Of a stretch of 48,559 nucleotides of DNA, positions 17,123 to 26,306 are shown piece by piece. Under the pieces are notes generated by a model. That model had not been told where the DNA came from and ran no database searches. It saw only the letters and a program-made list of their open reading frames with translations. A program made the translations under genes and the position numbers. Source of the DNA: UMGS1649 sp045652705. GTDB lineage: Bacteria; Bacillota; Clostridia; TANB77; CAG-465. The DNA is taken from positions 1 through 48,559 of the forward strand of contig JAZRUV010000032.1 in NCBI GenBank assembly GCA_045652705.1, given 5' to 3'. Position 1 is the stretch's first letter. The number at the start of each line of letters is the position of its first letter.

Positions 17123-17680
17123 ATGAAAGGATATTCATTAAACCGGCAAAACATTTCAAACTATTTATCTAGTGGCCCAGTTGCACAAAATATAACTACA
17201 AACTTAAATTACTTTATTACATTAATTCCAGAAATACAAAGTATGATAGGCTTTGAGCACAAACATTCTCATCATCATCTTGATGTATGGGAACACACAT
17301 TAGAAGTAATACGTAATTTAAACACATTAGATCTAGAGCTTAATATGGCAGCACTATTTCACGATATCGGCAAACCATTTTGTTATCAAGAAGGAGCGGT
17401 AAGACATTTTCATGGGCACCCTGAAGTCTCAGAAAAAATTACTCGTCAAGATTTGTTAAAAATAGGTTTTGATTTAAGTTTTATAGAAAGAGTATCATAT
17501 CTTGTTAAAACACACGATACTCCTATAAATCCTAAGCAACTAGATAACGATTTAGAATTAATTAAGAAGCGTTTAGAGTTGCAATATGCTGATGCAAAAG
17601 CACATCATCCTGCTAAAGTGGCACAGAGAATTAATAAGTTAGACTCTATTTCCCATGCGCTTAATATTGAGATACAATAA
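17123..17680 (+). CDS. HD-domain phosphohydrolase
   Basis: A 185-residue protein with an HD metal site: H in HHHLDVWEHTLEV, HD in AALFHDIGKP, and a later H in HFHGHPEVSEK. The sequence around it (PEIQSMIGFEHKHSHHHLDV) resembles the HD domain at the C-terminal side of CCA-adding tRNA nucleotidyltransferases, but no nucleotidyltransferase domain is present. It may act as a stand-alone phosphodiesterase or phosphatase; the substrate is unknown. Own promoter and terminator. Confidence 0.75.
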   Translation: MKGYSLNRQNISNYLSSGPVAQNITTNLNYFITLIPEIQSMIGFEHKHSHHHLDVWEHTLEVIRNLNTLDLELNMAALFHDIGKPFCYQEGAVRHFHGHPEVSEKITRQDLLKIGFDLSFIERVSYLVKTHDTPINPKQLDNDLELIKKRLELQYADAKAHHPAKVAQRINKLDSISHALNIEIQ

Positions 17681-17706
17681 ATACCTGCAAATATTTGCAG
17701 GTATTT
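17679..17706. terminator. Bidirectional terminator
   Basis: A perfect palindrome AAATACCTGCAAAT plus its complement between the convergent HD gene and folD. Its core is nearly the same as in the terminator at 16995. Confidence 0.85.
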
Positions 17707-17711
17707 ATATA

Positions 17712-18557
17712 TTATTTTAATCTTCTCTTACTCAGCTCTACTACATTTTGTGCTAAACTTAACACTGTTGTAAGTCCTACGCCACCAGGCACTGGTGTAA
17801 CATATTTTGCTTTGTTTGCTACGTTCTCTGTATCTACGTCACCTACTAGCTTATCTTTAAGTCTATTCATTCCTACATCAATAACTATTGCATCCTCTTT
17901 TACCATATCCGCTTTAATTAAATGAGGAACACCTGTAGCTACTACAAGCACATCTGCATTTCTTGTATGTTCTGGCAAATTAGTTGTTCTAGAGTGACAA
18001 ATTGTAACCGTCATATCATCATTAAGAAGAAGTGACGCCATAGGCTTACCTACTATTTGAGAACGTCCTACAACTACTGCATTTTTACCTTTTAAATCTT
18101 TATCTAACTCTTTAAGTATAGTCAGTATCCCTTTAGGAGTACAAGGTACGACCGTTGGTTTTCCTTGATATAATCTACCTACATTTACAGCAGAAAATCC
18201 ATCTACATCCTTTTCTGGTAATATACTATCTATTATCTTAGCTTCATCTAAGTGTTTGAATAGTGGAAGCTGAACAAGTATTCCATCTATTTCATTATTG
18301 TGATTTAGTTTATCTATTGTATCTAATATATCTTCTGTTTTACATTTAGAATCGAATAAATATTCTACTTCCTCTATACCAAGTTCTTGACATAGTTTTC
18401 TCTTTCTAGATACATATATTCTGGATGCTTCTACGTCATTTGCAAGTATAACTGCAAGTTTTGGTATTATTCCTTTGTCTCTTAAATCTAATATTTCTCT
18501 TTTTAAAGAATTTCTTTTCTTTTCTACTATTTCTTTTACATCAACTATACTCATCAT
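17712..18557 (-). CDS. folD: Bifunctional methylenetetrahydrofolate dehydrogenase/cyclohydrolase
   Basis: A one-carbon enzyme of about 281 residues that interconverts methylene-, methenyl- and formyl-THF. YVSRKRKLCQELGI holds the catalytic lysine, DGILVQLPL the folate site, and VVVGRSQIVGKPM the NADP loop. The C-terminal motif reads PVPGGVGLTT where PGGVGPMT is usual. The start is one of two adjacent ATGs (18557 or 18554) after GGAGG; a TTG at 18569 overlaps that site. Confidence 0.96.
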   Translation of the reverse strand: MMSIVDVKEIVEKKRNSLKREILDLRDKGIIPKLAVILANDVEASRIYVSRKRKLCQELGIEEVEYLFDSKCKTEDILDTIDKLNHNNEIDGILVQLPLFKHLDEAKIIDSILPEKDVDGFSAVNVGRLYQGKPTVVPCTPKGILTILKELDKDLKGKNAVVVGRSQIVGKPMASLLLNDDMTVTICHSRTTNLPEHTRNADVLVVATGVPHLIKADMVKEDAIVIDVGMNRLKDKLVGDVDTENVANKAKYVTPVPGGVGLTTVLSLAQNVVELSKRRLK

Positions 18558-18590
18558 CTGTTCCTCCAATTTTACTTATTACATTATCCA

Positions 18591-19424
18591 TTACATTCTT
18601 ACTAAATATGTAACTACAAGTACTACTGCAAGAAGTACTCTATATATTGCAAATACTCCAAAACCAGATTTTCTTACTATTTCCATTAATGTTTTAATTG
18701 CTATTAGCCCTACTATAAATGACACTGCTATTCCTAAAAAGAATTCAAAATTTAGCATACTCATCTCAAAGTGTTTAAGACTAAATACTGCAGCTCCAAG
18801 CATTGCTGGTGCTCCAAGTAAGAATGAGAATTTTGCTGCTGATTCTCTTTTCATTCCCATAGACCTCGCAACAGTCATTGTTGTTCCACTTCTTGAAAAT
18901 CCTGGTATAACAGCCATTGCTTGCCCTACACCTATAAGAATTGCTTGTTTTAAAGTAAGCTTTTCTATCGTTGTTTCTTTCTTACATTTCTTATCTATGA
19001 AATACAAAGCTATACCCATTATTGTTAATGTTGTTGCTATTATTAATACATTGTTACGTACTATGCCTTCTATAAAATCATCTAGTAAAACTCCTGCAAT
19101 AGCACCTGGCACAGATGCTGCTATTATATACCAAAGTAATTTTCCTTCATGATTTAAGTTTTTAAAGCTTAACTTTCCATCGCTACCTTTAAATTTAAAT
19201 CCTTCTACAAACATTTTTATAAAATCCTTGAAGAAGTATATCCCTATAGCAAGTAGTGTTCCAAAATGTAGCGCTATGTCTATTACTAACCAATGTTCAC
19301 TACTCATGCTATTTCCAAAGTTAAATAAATATCTAATTGCTATTAAATGCGCTGAACTAGATATTGGAAAGAATTCTGTAATTCCTTGTACTATTCCTAA
19401 AATTATCGCTTGTAATATTGTCAT
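18591..19424 (-). CDS. uppP: Undecaprenyl-diphosphate phosphatase
   Basis: A 277-residue polytopic membrane enzyme of the BacA family. It recycles the lipid carrier of peptidoglycan synthesis and can give bacitracin resistance. GIVQGITEFFPISSSAHL near the N-terminus and PGFSRSGTTMT in the middle are the active-site motifs. It follows dpaA by 14 bases, so the two are probably co-transcribed. Confidence 0.96.
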   Translation of the reverse strand: MTILQAIILGIVQGITEFFPISSSAHLIAIRYLFNFGNSMSSEHWLVIDIALHFGTLLAIGIYFFKDFIKMFVEGFKFKGSDGKLSFKNLNHEGKLLWYIIAASVPGAIAGVLLDDFIEGIVRNNVLIIATTLTIMGIALYFIDKKCKKETTIEKLTLKQAILIGVGQAMAVIPGFSRSGTTMTVARSMGMKRESAAKFSFLLGAPAMLGAAVFSLKHFEMSMLNFEFFLGIAVSFIVGLIAIKTLMEIVRKSGFGVFAIYRVLLAVVLVVTYLVRM

Positions 19425-19438
19425 TATTTTCCCTCTTT

Positions 19439-20221
19439 CTATTTATTATATATTACGCTATCTATAGACTGTTTTAAATAACCTGCTGCAGACTTTGGTG
19501 CTACTTTTGTTGGTATAGCAAGTTCTAAGTAAGCCTTTATGCCCATATCTTCTGCAACTTTAAAATCTACCCCACCAGGAGCTGATGCAAGGTCAATTAT
19601 AACGGTATCTTTATTTAATAACCCCAACTTCTTTTCCCCTAATATCATTGTTGGAACCGTATTAAATATAATATCCATTTTATCTATAACATCTAGCATA
19701 TTATTTATATCTACTACATTATACCCTAAAGCATTTATATGTGCAAGGTCTTTTTGCTTTCTTGCAGCACAAAACACATTTGCATTTAATCCCTTTAATT
19801 TATCTACTAAAATTTTAGCAACTCTACCAAATCCTAAAACAAGTACATTTGCCCCATGTATTGTTATATCTGTTACCTCTATTGCTTTTACTATAGCACC
19901 TTCTGCTGTAGGTATTGCGTTAAGCAGTGCTACTTCATCTAATTCCATTAAATCTACATATGTAACATTATTTATTTCCATTTGTCTTTTAAATTCCTTA
20001 GGTATTGCTCCGCTAAATACTGTTTTGTTTATACATTTTTTAATTAAATCTTCTATTAATATATCTTCACCTGTTATATGAATTTTGTCCTTTGAAAACG
20101 GTATTGGAAGTATTACATATTCCGCTTGTTCGATACTATTTACTATATTTGTTTCCTTTTCATATAAATTTTTTAAATATTCACTTCTTTTATCTTTTCC
20201 TAAAAAATATAACTTAACCAT
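19439..20221 (-). CDS. dpaA: Dipicolinate synthase subunit A
   Basis: A 260-residue Rossmann-fold protein (GANVLVLGFGRVAKIL near 123) matching DpaA/SpoVFA, which with DpaB makes dipicolinic acid in the mother cell for spore heat resistance. The C-terminus (APGGVDFKVAEDMGIKAYL, then PTKVAPKSAAGYL) is characteristic. Instead of the flavoprotein subunit dpaB, which usually follows, the next gene is uppP. Confidence 0.9.
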   Translation of the reverse strand: MVKLYFLGKDKRSEYLKNLYEKETNIVNSIEQAEYVILPIPFSKDKIHITGEDILIEDLIKKCINKTVFSGAIPKEFKRQMEINNVTYVDLMELDEVALLNAIPTAEGAIVKAIEVTDITIHGANVLVLGFGRVAKILVDKLKGLNANVFCAARKQKDLAHINALGYNVVDINNMLDVIDKMDIIFNTVPTMILGEKKLGLLNKDTVIIDLASAPGGVDFKVAEDMGIKAYLELAIPTKVAPKSAAGYLKQSIDSVIYNK

Positions 20222-20237
20222 AAATCCACCTCTGTAA

Positions 20238-20267
20238 ATTATATGATTAAGTTTATATTTTATATGT
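20238..20267 (-). promoter_or_regulatory. Possible sigmaE/sigmaK-type promoter of dpaA
   Basis: On the minus strand ACATATA, 15 bases, CATATAAT, upstream of the dpaA RBS (AGAGGTGG). The -10 matches the sigmaE consensus at most positions, but the spacing is one to two bases long. Weak evidence. Confidence 0.3.
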
Positions 20268-20280
20268 TATTACTTACAAC

Positions 20281-20311
20281 AAAAGGCACAGGAATTTTCC
20301 TGTGCCTTTTT
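20281..20311. terminator. Hairpin terminator after the orphan operon
   Basis: AAAGGCACAGGAA pairs with TTCCTGTGCCTTT and is followed by Ts on the plus strand. On the minus strand it closes the orphan operon that ends at 20315. Confidence 0.85.
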
Positions 20312-20314
20312 TAA

Positions 20315-20659
20315 TTATATTGCATCAATTTTTTCAAAATACTTACGGGTAATCTCTCTCGCATTATGCGTTTCTTTTGTTGCTGTGCAAACGTGAATAT
20401 CGTTAAACACAACTTTGATTCCTTTTACCTTTGTACCAGGTTTGGCGTTAAACGTTTTAAGAATTACTCTTTCAAAATTAGAGCTAGGTGCAAAACAACC
20501 TTCAATAATTTCTGCAAAGCCATCAATAATTGCACCAGAACACGGTTGCACCTCTACGATTCCATCTTGAAAAGAATGGACATAAATTAAAGGGCCTTTA
20601 TACACTTCGAAACAAGTAAAACTTTCATTTTTACTATATAATCTAATAATAGTAGTCAT
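20315..20659 (-). CDS. Orphan protein, paralogue of the next gene's N-terminus
   Basis: A 114-residue protein of unknown function. Its whole length resembles the first 120 residues of the upstream gene: both begin M(V)TIIR, share FxDGxVxxxP, an FAxxxxGCFxxxSNF block and a KxxFNxxxV segment. Start and stop overlap in an ATGA with the upstream gene, so the two are translationally coupled. Base composition is less AT-rich than that of dpaA. Function is unknown. Confidence 0.7.
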   Translation of the reverse strand: MTTIIRLYSKNESFTCFEVYKGPLIYVHSFQDGIVEVQPCSGAIIDGFAEIIEGCFAPSSNFERVILKTFNAKPGTKVKGIKVVFNDIHVCTATKETHNAREITRKYFEKIDAI

Positions 20660-21552
20660 TGATTATCCTCCTGCTCTTCGCCTTTAAAGAGAGTCAAATC
20701 GGCAACGTGCTCCACATCGGGATGCTCTGTAATAACAGAAATATTCACAACATCTTCACAATCTTCGCATCTCCACTGTTTATTGTGCCACTGTCTTAGC
20801 TCGTCACCATACTTCCAAAATTGTGCTAATGCTCCAACAGCATGGCTATACATGAAACCTGTAACTCCATCAATATCACAAATAATTCTAGTTTGCTCTG
20901 CAATATCTTTGACAGCTTTGTTATGCTTTCTCATTAAGTGTTGCATATATTTTGCCCAACGTTTTGCATAAGTAACTACACCTAAAGAATAGTCGTCATT
21001 AGAATTAATTTTGACCCATTCTTCCCATTCTTTAGCTGCTTTTTCACTCTTAAATTCAAGTTGCTCTGTCTCACTTACAGCAAGAACGTCTTTTTCAACA
21101 TTTTCTCGTCTTATATGGATTTTTAATTCCTTAGCTCTCTTAGCTATATATTCAGGGGTTTTCTTATATGCTTCCTCTTCTAATCTTTCACGTTCTGCTA
21201 TTTCTTTCATTTTCTTACGATACTGTGCACAAATCTGTTTTTGATTTGCATTCAACCTATTCACAAAAACTTGCACACCGTTAAAACTGAACTTAATGGT
21301 TGTGAAAAGAACATCTTGCAACGTAGCATCTTTCGGTTCTCCGAACACCTTTGCAAGTTCACTCTTAAAATTCGACCGAACTCTAAAACAGCCTGCAACT
21401 GCCTTTGCAAAAGTATCTAGCGTAGTCCCCCATGACGGTTCTAATGTTACAACTCCGTCCTTGAATTCTGTAACCTCCAAAGTTTCCCCGTTTTGTGCAT
21501 AGAAAATATGTTTTTCATCACCAATTCGATGTCCACGAATAATTGTTACCAT
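20656..21552 (-). CDS. Orphan two-part protein
   Basis: A 298-residue protein. Residues 1-120 are the domain shared with the downstream gene (EFKDGVVTLEPSWGTTLD, then KAVAGCFRVRSNF). Residues 125-185 form a charged, likely coiled-coil region, and the C-terminal 110 residues include WRCEDCED, a possible half metal site. I recognise no family. AAGGAG precedes the ATG. Part of a three-gene minus-strand unit (21792 to 20315) ended by a strong hairpin. Confidence 0.7.
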   Translation of the reverse strand: MVTIIRGHRIGDEKHIFYAQNGETLEVTEFKDGVVTLEPSWGTTLDTFAKAVAGCFRVRSNFKSELAKVFGEPKDATLQDVLFTTIKFSFNGVQVFVNRLNANQKQICAQYRKKMKEIAERERLEEEAYKKTPEYIAKRAKELKIHIRRENVEKDVLAVSETEQLEFKSEKAAKEWEEWVKINSNDDYSLGVVTYAKRWAKYMQHLMRKHNKAVKDIAEQTRIICDIDGVTGFMYSHAVGALAQFWKYGDELRQWHNKQWRCEDCEDVVNISVITEHPDVEHVADLTLFKGEEQEDNQ

Positions 21553-21606
21553 AGTTTGTTCTCCTTTTAGTTTTAAAAAATTATCTGATTTGTTTTTTCA
21601 TTAATT

Positions 21607-21792
21607 TTATCTAAATTTTCCCGGCGAACAAAGTTTGTCACTTGTAATATTTTTCAAGTCGCTCTGTTTTGAATAGACTGAAGAATTTGCTGTATACGTT
21701 CTACTATTGTTGCTCCCTGGAATTCTATCCGGACTATTATGTACAATTTTTGGTGGTCTACCTATTGCTTCAACAAAGCGTCTCATTGACAT
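21607..21792 (-). CDS. Small basic protein
   Basis: A 61-residue protein starting MSMRRFVEAIGRPPKIV, with an excellent AAGGAGG seven bases before the ATG. Rich in serine, asparagine and basic residues; likely disordered after residue 20. It is the first gene of the orphan operon, 54 bases before the next start. The strong RBS is the main support for it being real. Confidence 0.5.
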   Translation of the reverse strand: MSMRRFVEAIGRPPKIVHNSPDRIPGSNNSRTYTANSSVYSKQSDLKNITSDKLCSPGKFR

Positions 21793-21874
21793 GTAATATC
21801 CTCCTTTTCAAATTATTTTTGAGGTTTATCTATTTAGCTTTAACATTATATCACAAGAAGGCTTAAAATTCAAC

Positions 21875-21922
21875 AAAAGAGTGTTAAATAGGCTGCTCTA
21901 GCCATTAAACACTCTTTTTTAT
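21875..21922. terminator. Terminator between cls and the orphan operon
   Basis: AAAGAGTGTT pairs with AACACTCTTT with an inner GGC/GCC pairing, and T-runs occur on both sides. It terminates cls on the minus strand. Confidence 0.85.
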
Positions 21923-21923
21923 T

Positions 21924-23477
21924 TTATAACAATGGTGCAAATGTATTAACAATAGCTTCTAACATTTTTACCAATATATTTCTGTTTCTAATTTCCTCTA
22001 AAGATACTTCTTTACATTTTTCTAGTGTATTTATATAGTCTTGTTTTATATCCATTTCTGTACCAGTTTTATACATCCAAGCTCCACATTCATAATTTAG
22101 ATTTAAGCTTCTGTAATCTAGATTTATACTTCCTACAATTGCAGTAGTGTCATCTGAAACAAACGTCTTGGCGTGTAAAAATCCTGGTAAATATTCATAA
22201 ACTTTTACACCTGCTTCTATTAAAACTTCATAATAGCTTCTTGTTGTTAAATGCATATACCATTTATCTGGTTTGTGTGGAGTTATTATTCTTACATCTA
22301 CACCACTATAACTTGCATTAAGTATAGCCGTTAAAAGTTCAGGACTTGCTACAAAATATGGAGTATAAATATATACATAGTCTTTTGCCGCGTTTAATAT
22401 TTGTATATATACACTTTCTGCTGGATTTTTTCTATTATCCGGTCCATCAGTAAAGAACATATTGTAACCTTGTATTTCTTGTTGTTCTTTAGTCTCTCCT
22501 TTATTGTCAAAATACCATTTGTAATCTGGGGTTGTATTAGTTGCTATTTCATAATTCTTTAAAAAAGCTACTAAATAACTTTCTACAGGTTTTCCGATGG
22601 CTCTTATCCCGTTATCTTTCCAATGTCCAAATCTAATTTGTTCGTTAGTATATTCATCTGCTATATTAATTCCACCTGTATAAGCTATAACGCCATCTAT
22701 AACAACTATTTTCCTATGGTCTCTATAATTTATATATGTATTTATACCAAACCTTAATGGGTTGTATTTTTTTATATTGGCGCCCAAACTTTCAAGATAA
22801 TCCATTTTGTTTTTAGGGTATCTTAGAAAAGAACCCCAACCGTCCGCCATTATTGTTACTTTTACACCCTCTTTAAGTTTTTGTTCTAATACATCATATA
22901 TTCTGTTCCAAAGGTTGCCTTTAGCTATTATGAAAAACTCAATTAATATGTATTTCTTAGCACTTTTTATATCTTGAAGCATTCTTTCAAAACAAGTTTC
23001 CCCTATATCTAAATACTCTATGCCTTCATTTTCATATACAGGGTATTTAGATAATTCTTTTAATAATTTTACTTGTTTTGAAGTTTGTTTGTCCATGTTA
23101 CTTAATTCTTCAACTAATTTAGTATCATTTTGTAGTAAATGATGAGAATTTGCAATAGTTTTATCTCTTGCCTGTCTCATCTTTTTACCAACTTTAGTAG
23201 CACCCCATAAGAAGTATATTATAATTCCAGCAACAGGCACAAACATTATCATAATAAGCCAAGGAATCTTGTATGCTAAACGCTCATGTCCATATAATAT
23301 ATATAGAACCACTATTACTTGAAGTATTCTAGTACCAGTTGTAAATGATGTGCTTAACGCCGCCGAGCCTTTAAATATAACATAGAAAATAATTATCTGG
23401 ACTGCTAGCACTATTAATGAAATGGCAAGTTTTATGAGCATAACCCATATGTTCTTTTCGCCTCTTTTACTTTTCAT
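21924..23477 (-). CDS. cls: Cardiolipin synthase
   Basis: A 517-residue phospholipase D-type enzyme that joins two phosphatidylglycerols. Two N-terminal membrane segments (about 10-60) precede two HKD sites: HRKIVVIDGVIAYTGG and HAKTFVSDDTTAIVGSINLD. SLNLNYECGAWM near the end is typical of the family. It follows tgt by nine bases on the same strand. Confidence 0.95.
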   Translation of the reverse strand: MKSKRGEKNIWVMLIKLAISLIVLAVQIIIFYVIFKGSAALSTSFTTGTRILQVIVVLYILYGHERLAYKIPWLIMIMFVPVAGIIIYFLWGATKVGKKMRQARDKTIANSHHLLQNDTKLVEELSNMDKQTSKQVKLLKELSKYPVYENEGIEYLDIGETCFERMLQDIKSAKKYILIEFFIIAKGNLWNRIYDVLEQKLKEGVKVTIMADGWGSFLRYPKNKMDYLESLGANIKKYNPLRFGINTYINYRDHRKIVVIDGVIAYTGGINIADEYTNEQIRFGHWKDNGIRAIGKPVESYLVAFLKNYEIATNTTPDYKWYFDNKGETKEQQEIQGYNMFFTDGPDNRKNPAESVYIQILNAAKDYVYIYTPYFVASPELLTAILNASYSGVDVRIITPHKPDKWYMHLTTRSYYEVLIEAGVKVYEYLPGFLHAKTFVSDDTTAIVGSINLDYRSLNLNYECGAWMYKTGTEMDIKQDYINTLEKCKEVSLEEIRNRNILVKMLEAIVNTFAPLL

Positions 23478-23486
23478 AAGACACTC

Positions 23487-24668
23487 CTAATCATTTATGC
23501 TATTTATATTATTCTCTATCTTTTGTTTAAAATACTCACTATCTACTATTTTATATCCATATTTTGAATAAAATTCTTCTCTAAATTCTAATAGTCTATC
23601 TTCTCTTATTGCTTCTCTTACATTTTCCATCAAATGTACTAAAAACCTTAGATTATGTATTGTCATAAGTCTTGCTCCAAGAATTTCGCCAGATTTCATT
23701 AAATGTCTAATATATGCTCTTGTATAATTTTTACAAGCGTAACAGTCACATTCTTCATCTAATGGTCTAAAATCTAATTCATATTGTTTATTTTTAATAA
23801 CAACTTTACCTCTGCTTGTCATTGCCGTACCATTTCTAGCCATTCTTGTCGGAAGAACACAGTCACACATATCTATTCCTCTAAGAACTGCTTCTATTAA
23901 ATAGTCCGGACTTCCAACTCCCATCAAGTATCTTGCTTTATCTTCTGGAAGATGCGGAGTGGTTTGCTCTAGTACATCTAACATTATTTCTTTAGGCTCA
24001 CCTACACTTAGACCGCCTACGGCATAACCATCAAATCCAATTTCTATTAAATCTTTTGCACTTTTTTCTCTTAGGTCAGGATACATTCCACCTTGCACTA
24101 TTCCAAATAACGCTTGTAAGTCACGGTTAGTATGTGCTATCCTGCATCTTTTAGCCCATCTTGTTGTTCTTTCCATAGAATTTTCAACATACTTTCTATC
24201 TGCTGGATATGGTGCGCACTCATCAAAACACATCATTATATCTGAACCTATAGTTTGTTGTATATCTATAGAGCTTTCAGGTGACATGAATAGTTTTTCA
24301 CCATTTAAATGTGATCTAAACTCTACACCTTCCTCTGTTATCTTTCTTATGGACTGAAGGCTAAATACTTGGAACCCCCCACTATCTGTTAGAATATTTC
24401 TATCCCAATTCATAAATTTATGTAGTCCACCTGCTGCTTTCATTACTTCCATTCCTGGTCTTAAATTCAAATGATAAGTATTGCCTAATATTATATTTGC
24501 ACCTACCATCTCTTTAAGCTCGTCCACCGTCATCGCTTTTACTGTACCAAGTGTTCCAACTGGCATAAAAACAGGTGTCTCAAATGTGCCATGTGGCAAG
24601 GTTATTTTTCCTAACCTTGCCCCAGTTTTTTTATCTTTATGTATTAATTCATATTTTATTGCACTCAT
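23487..24668 (-). CDS. tgt: Queuine tRNA-ribosyltransferase
   Basis: A 393-residue enzyme that swaps guanine-34 for a queuosine precursor in GU(N)-anticodon tRNAs. DSGGFQVFSL, GGLSVGEPKE and MGVGSPDYL are active-site motifs, and the zinc ligands are in CDCYACKNYTRAYIRHL. Its ATG overlaps the stop of the upstream coiled-coil gene as ATGA, so the two are coupled. Confidence 0.97.
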   Translation of the reverse strand: MSAIKYELIHKDKKTGARLGKITLPHGTFETPVFMPVGTLGTVKAMTVDELKEMVGANIILGNTYHLNLRPGMEVMKAAGGLHKFMNWDRNILTDSGGFQVFSLQSIRKITEEGVEFRSHLNGEKLFMSPESSIDIQQTIGSDIMMCFDECAPYPADRKYVENSMERTTRWAKRCRIAHTNRDLQALFGIVQGGMYPDLREKSAKDLIEIGFDGYAVGGLSVGEPKEIMLDVLEQTTPHLPEDKARYLMGVGSPDYLIEAVLRGIDMCDCVLPTRMARNGTAMTSRGKVVIKNKQYELDFRPLDEECDCYACKNYTRAYIRHLMKSGEILGARLMTIHNLRFLVHLMENVREAIREDRLLEFREEFYSKYGYKIVDSEYFKQKIENNINSIND

Positions 24669-26281
24669 ACATTTCCAACTTCTTTCTTTACTGCTTGTTC
24701 ATTTTTTGCTAATTCTTCTTGTGCCGCCCTTATTTTAGCGTCGGCTGCTAATATAGCCTCAGCACCGTCTTTAGTGTTTGGATCATTTACAGCTAATAAC
24801 CCCGGCATATTTTTGGCTAATGGTTCGTCTTCTGTTAACCCTTCTGCAATAGTAGCACCTACAAAAGCTCCCGCCGCCGTTTGTCCATCATCTCCTAATA
24901 CAGTAGCACCAACAACAGCACCTGCAAGCATCGCTTCTTCTCTTTTTTCTTCTTGTTCTCTATCAGCTTCTGGTTGCTCTAAAGCCACTTCCCCTTCTTG
25001 CTTTTCTATAGTTTCTATTGCCTCTTGTGTTTTAGCATAGTCTTCCTTATTCTGTTCTTCTACTTCTTGTACTGCTTGTTCTATTTTAACATTCTCTTTT
25101 ATTTCTTCTTCAGGAGATAAGGTTTCGCCTCTATCTATTCTGTCCATTTGTTTTTGATCATGTTCAAGCTGTAGATTTTCTACTTCCATTTCTCTCAATA
25201 TTTCATATCTTCTTTCTATATCTGTATCTGGAAGTTCATCTAATTCTTTTTTTAATCTCTTTATATGTTCTTCTCTTTCTTCTATTCTTGTTTTTGTATT
25301 TAATATACTCTCTTTTTCTGCAAATTCTAAGTTTCTTTCTTGAGTTATTTTTTTAGAATTAGCATAAGCTAAATTTCTCTTTTCTTCAAAGCTTGCATTT
25401 TTATATGCTTGCCTTTCGAAATCTTTCCCCAATACTTTCGCACGCTCATCTTTTCTTAATTTTTCTTCTTCCATAGCTTGCATAAGTTCATCAGGATTAA
25501 GTTTTGCTATTTTATCTTTTAATTTAGTTTGCTCATTTAAAGCTTTTTCTTTTCTAGCCGCATAATCTTCCTGTGATATTTTATCTTTTTGCATCAAGTC
25601 ATGAATATATGCTAACTCCAAGTTTACTTTATGCAGTTCCACCATTGCTTCAGCATATTTTCTGCTTCTCTCTCTTATTTCTCTTAATATTGGTTCTTTA
25701 GCTTGTCTTTCTTCACTTGCGAGTTTTTCTTCTTTTTCTTTTAAAGCGTTTTCCTTATCTCCAAGTTCCGCTTCATATTTTGTTTTTAAGGCAATTTTTT
25801 TCTTCTCAAGTTCTAATTCTTGCCTAAATTCTTCTCTAGTGGAAACAAGTCTTATATTCTGACCATCTTTCATCTGATTGTTATACATTCTTATTCTAAA
25901 ATCATGAAGCTGTTGCATAGCATCTTCATATGCCTTCTCTGTTGAACTATCTTCTCTATCTGGCTCATCTCCAGTCTTTTCTTCATTCTGCTTAGCTTTT
26001 CCTTCTTCCTCTATTTCTTTAACACTCTTTCCTTCAACAGATTTTTCTTCATTTGCAATCTCTTCTTTTTGCGATTTCTTTTGACTAATTTTTTTCTCTA
26101 CCTCTTCAAGTTGTTTCCTTAAATTTTTAATAGCAATTGGATCCTTTATTGCATTCGATTCTAACTCTGCTATAGCAGCTACTAATGCGTCCCTTTGCTT
26201 TTTTAAATCTGTTCTTTTATCTAGCACTCCATCCGCTACTTGTTCTTGTAAGCCTTCTACAAATTCATTTTCTTTTGCCAT
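24665..26281 (-). CDS. Long coiled-coil protein with small-residue segment
   Basis: A 538-residue, strongly charged protein, mostly heptad-like coiled coil from about residue 20 to 440. Then comes a glycine/alanine stretch (AMLAGAVVGATVLG and AAGAFVGATIAEGL) resembling a glycine zipper, then a short helical tail. No signal peptide is visible. It lies between queA and tgt, 25 bases from queA and overlapping tgt by four, although nothing in it suggests tRNA modification. A structural or membrane-associated scaffold is possible. I recognise no family. Confidence 0.8.
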   Translation of the reverse strand: MAKENEFVEGLQEQVADGVLDKRTDLKKQRDALVAAIAELESNAIKDPIAIKNLRKQLEEVEKKISQKKSQKEEIANEEKSVEGKSVKEIEEEGKAKQNEEKTGDEPDREDSSTEKAYEDAMQQLHDFRIRMYNNQMKDGQNIRLVSTREEFRQELELEKKKIALKTKYEAELGDKENALKEKEEKLASEERQAKEPILREIRERSRKYAEAMVELHKVNLELAYIHDLMQKDKISQEDYAARKEKALNEQTKLKDKIAKLNPDELMQAMEEEKLRKDERAKVLGKDFERQAYKNASFEEKRNLAYANSKKITQERNLEFAEKESILNTKTRIEEREEHIKRLKKELDELPDTDIERRYEILREMEVENLQLEHDQKQMDRIDRGETLSPEEEIKENVKIEQAVQEVEEQNKEDYAKTQEAIETIEKQEGEVALEQPEADREQEEKREEAMLAGAVVGATVLGDDGQTAAGAFVGATIAEGLTEDEPLAKNMPGLLAVNDPNTKDGAEAILAADAKIRAAQEELAKNEQAVKKEVGNV

Positions 26282-26306
26282 AGTTTATTCCTCCTTAATT
26301 TTTAAA

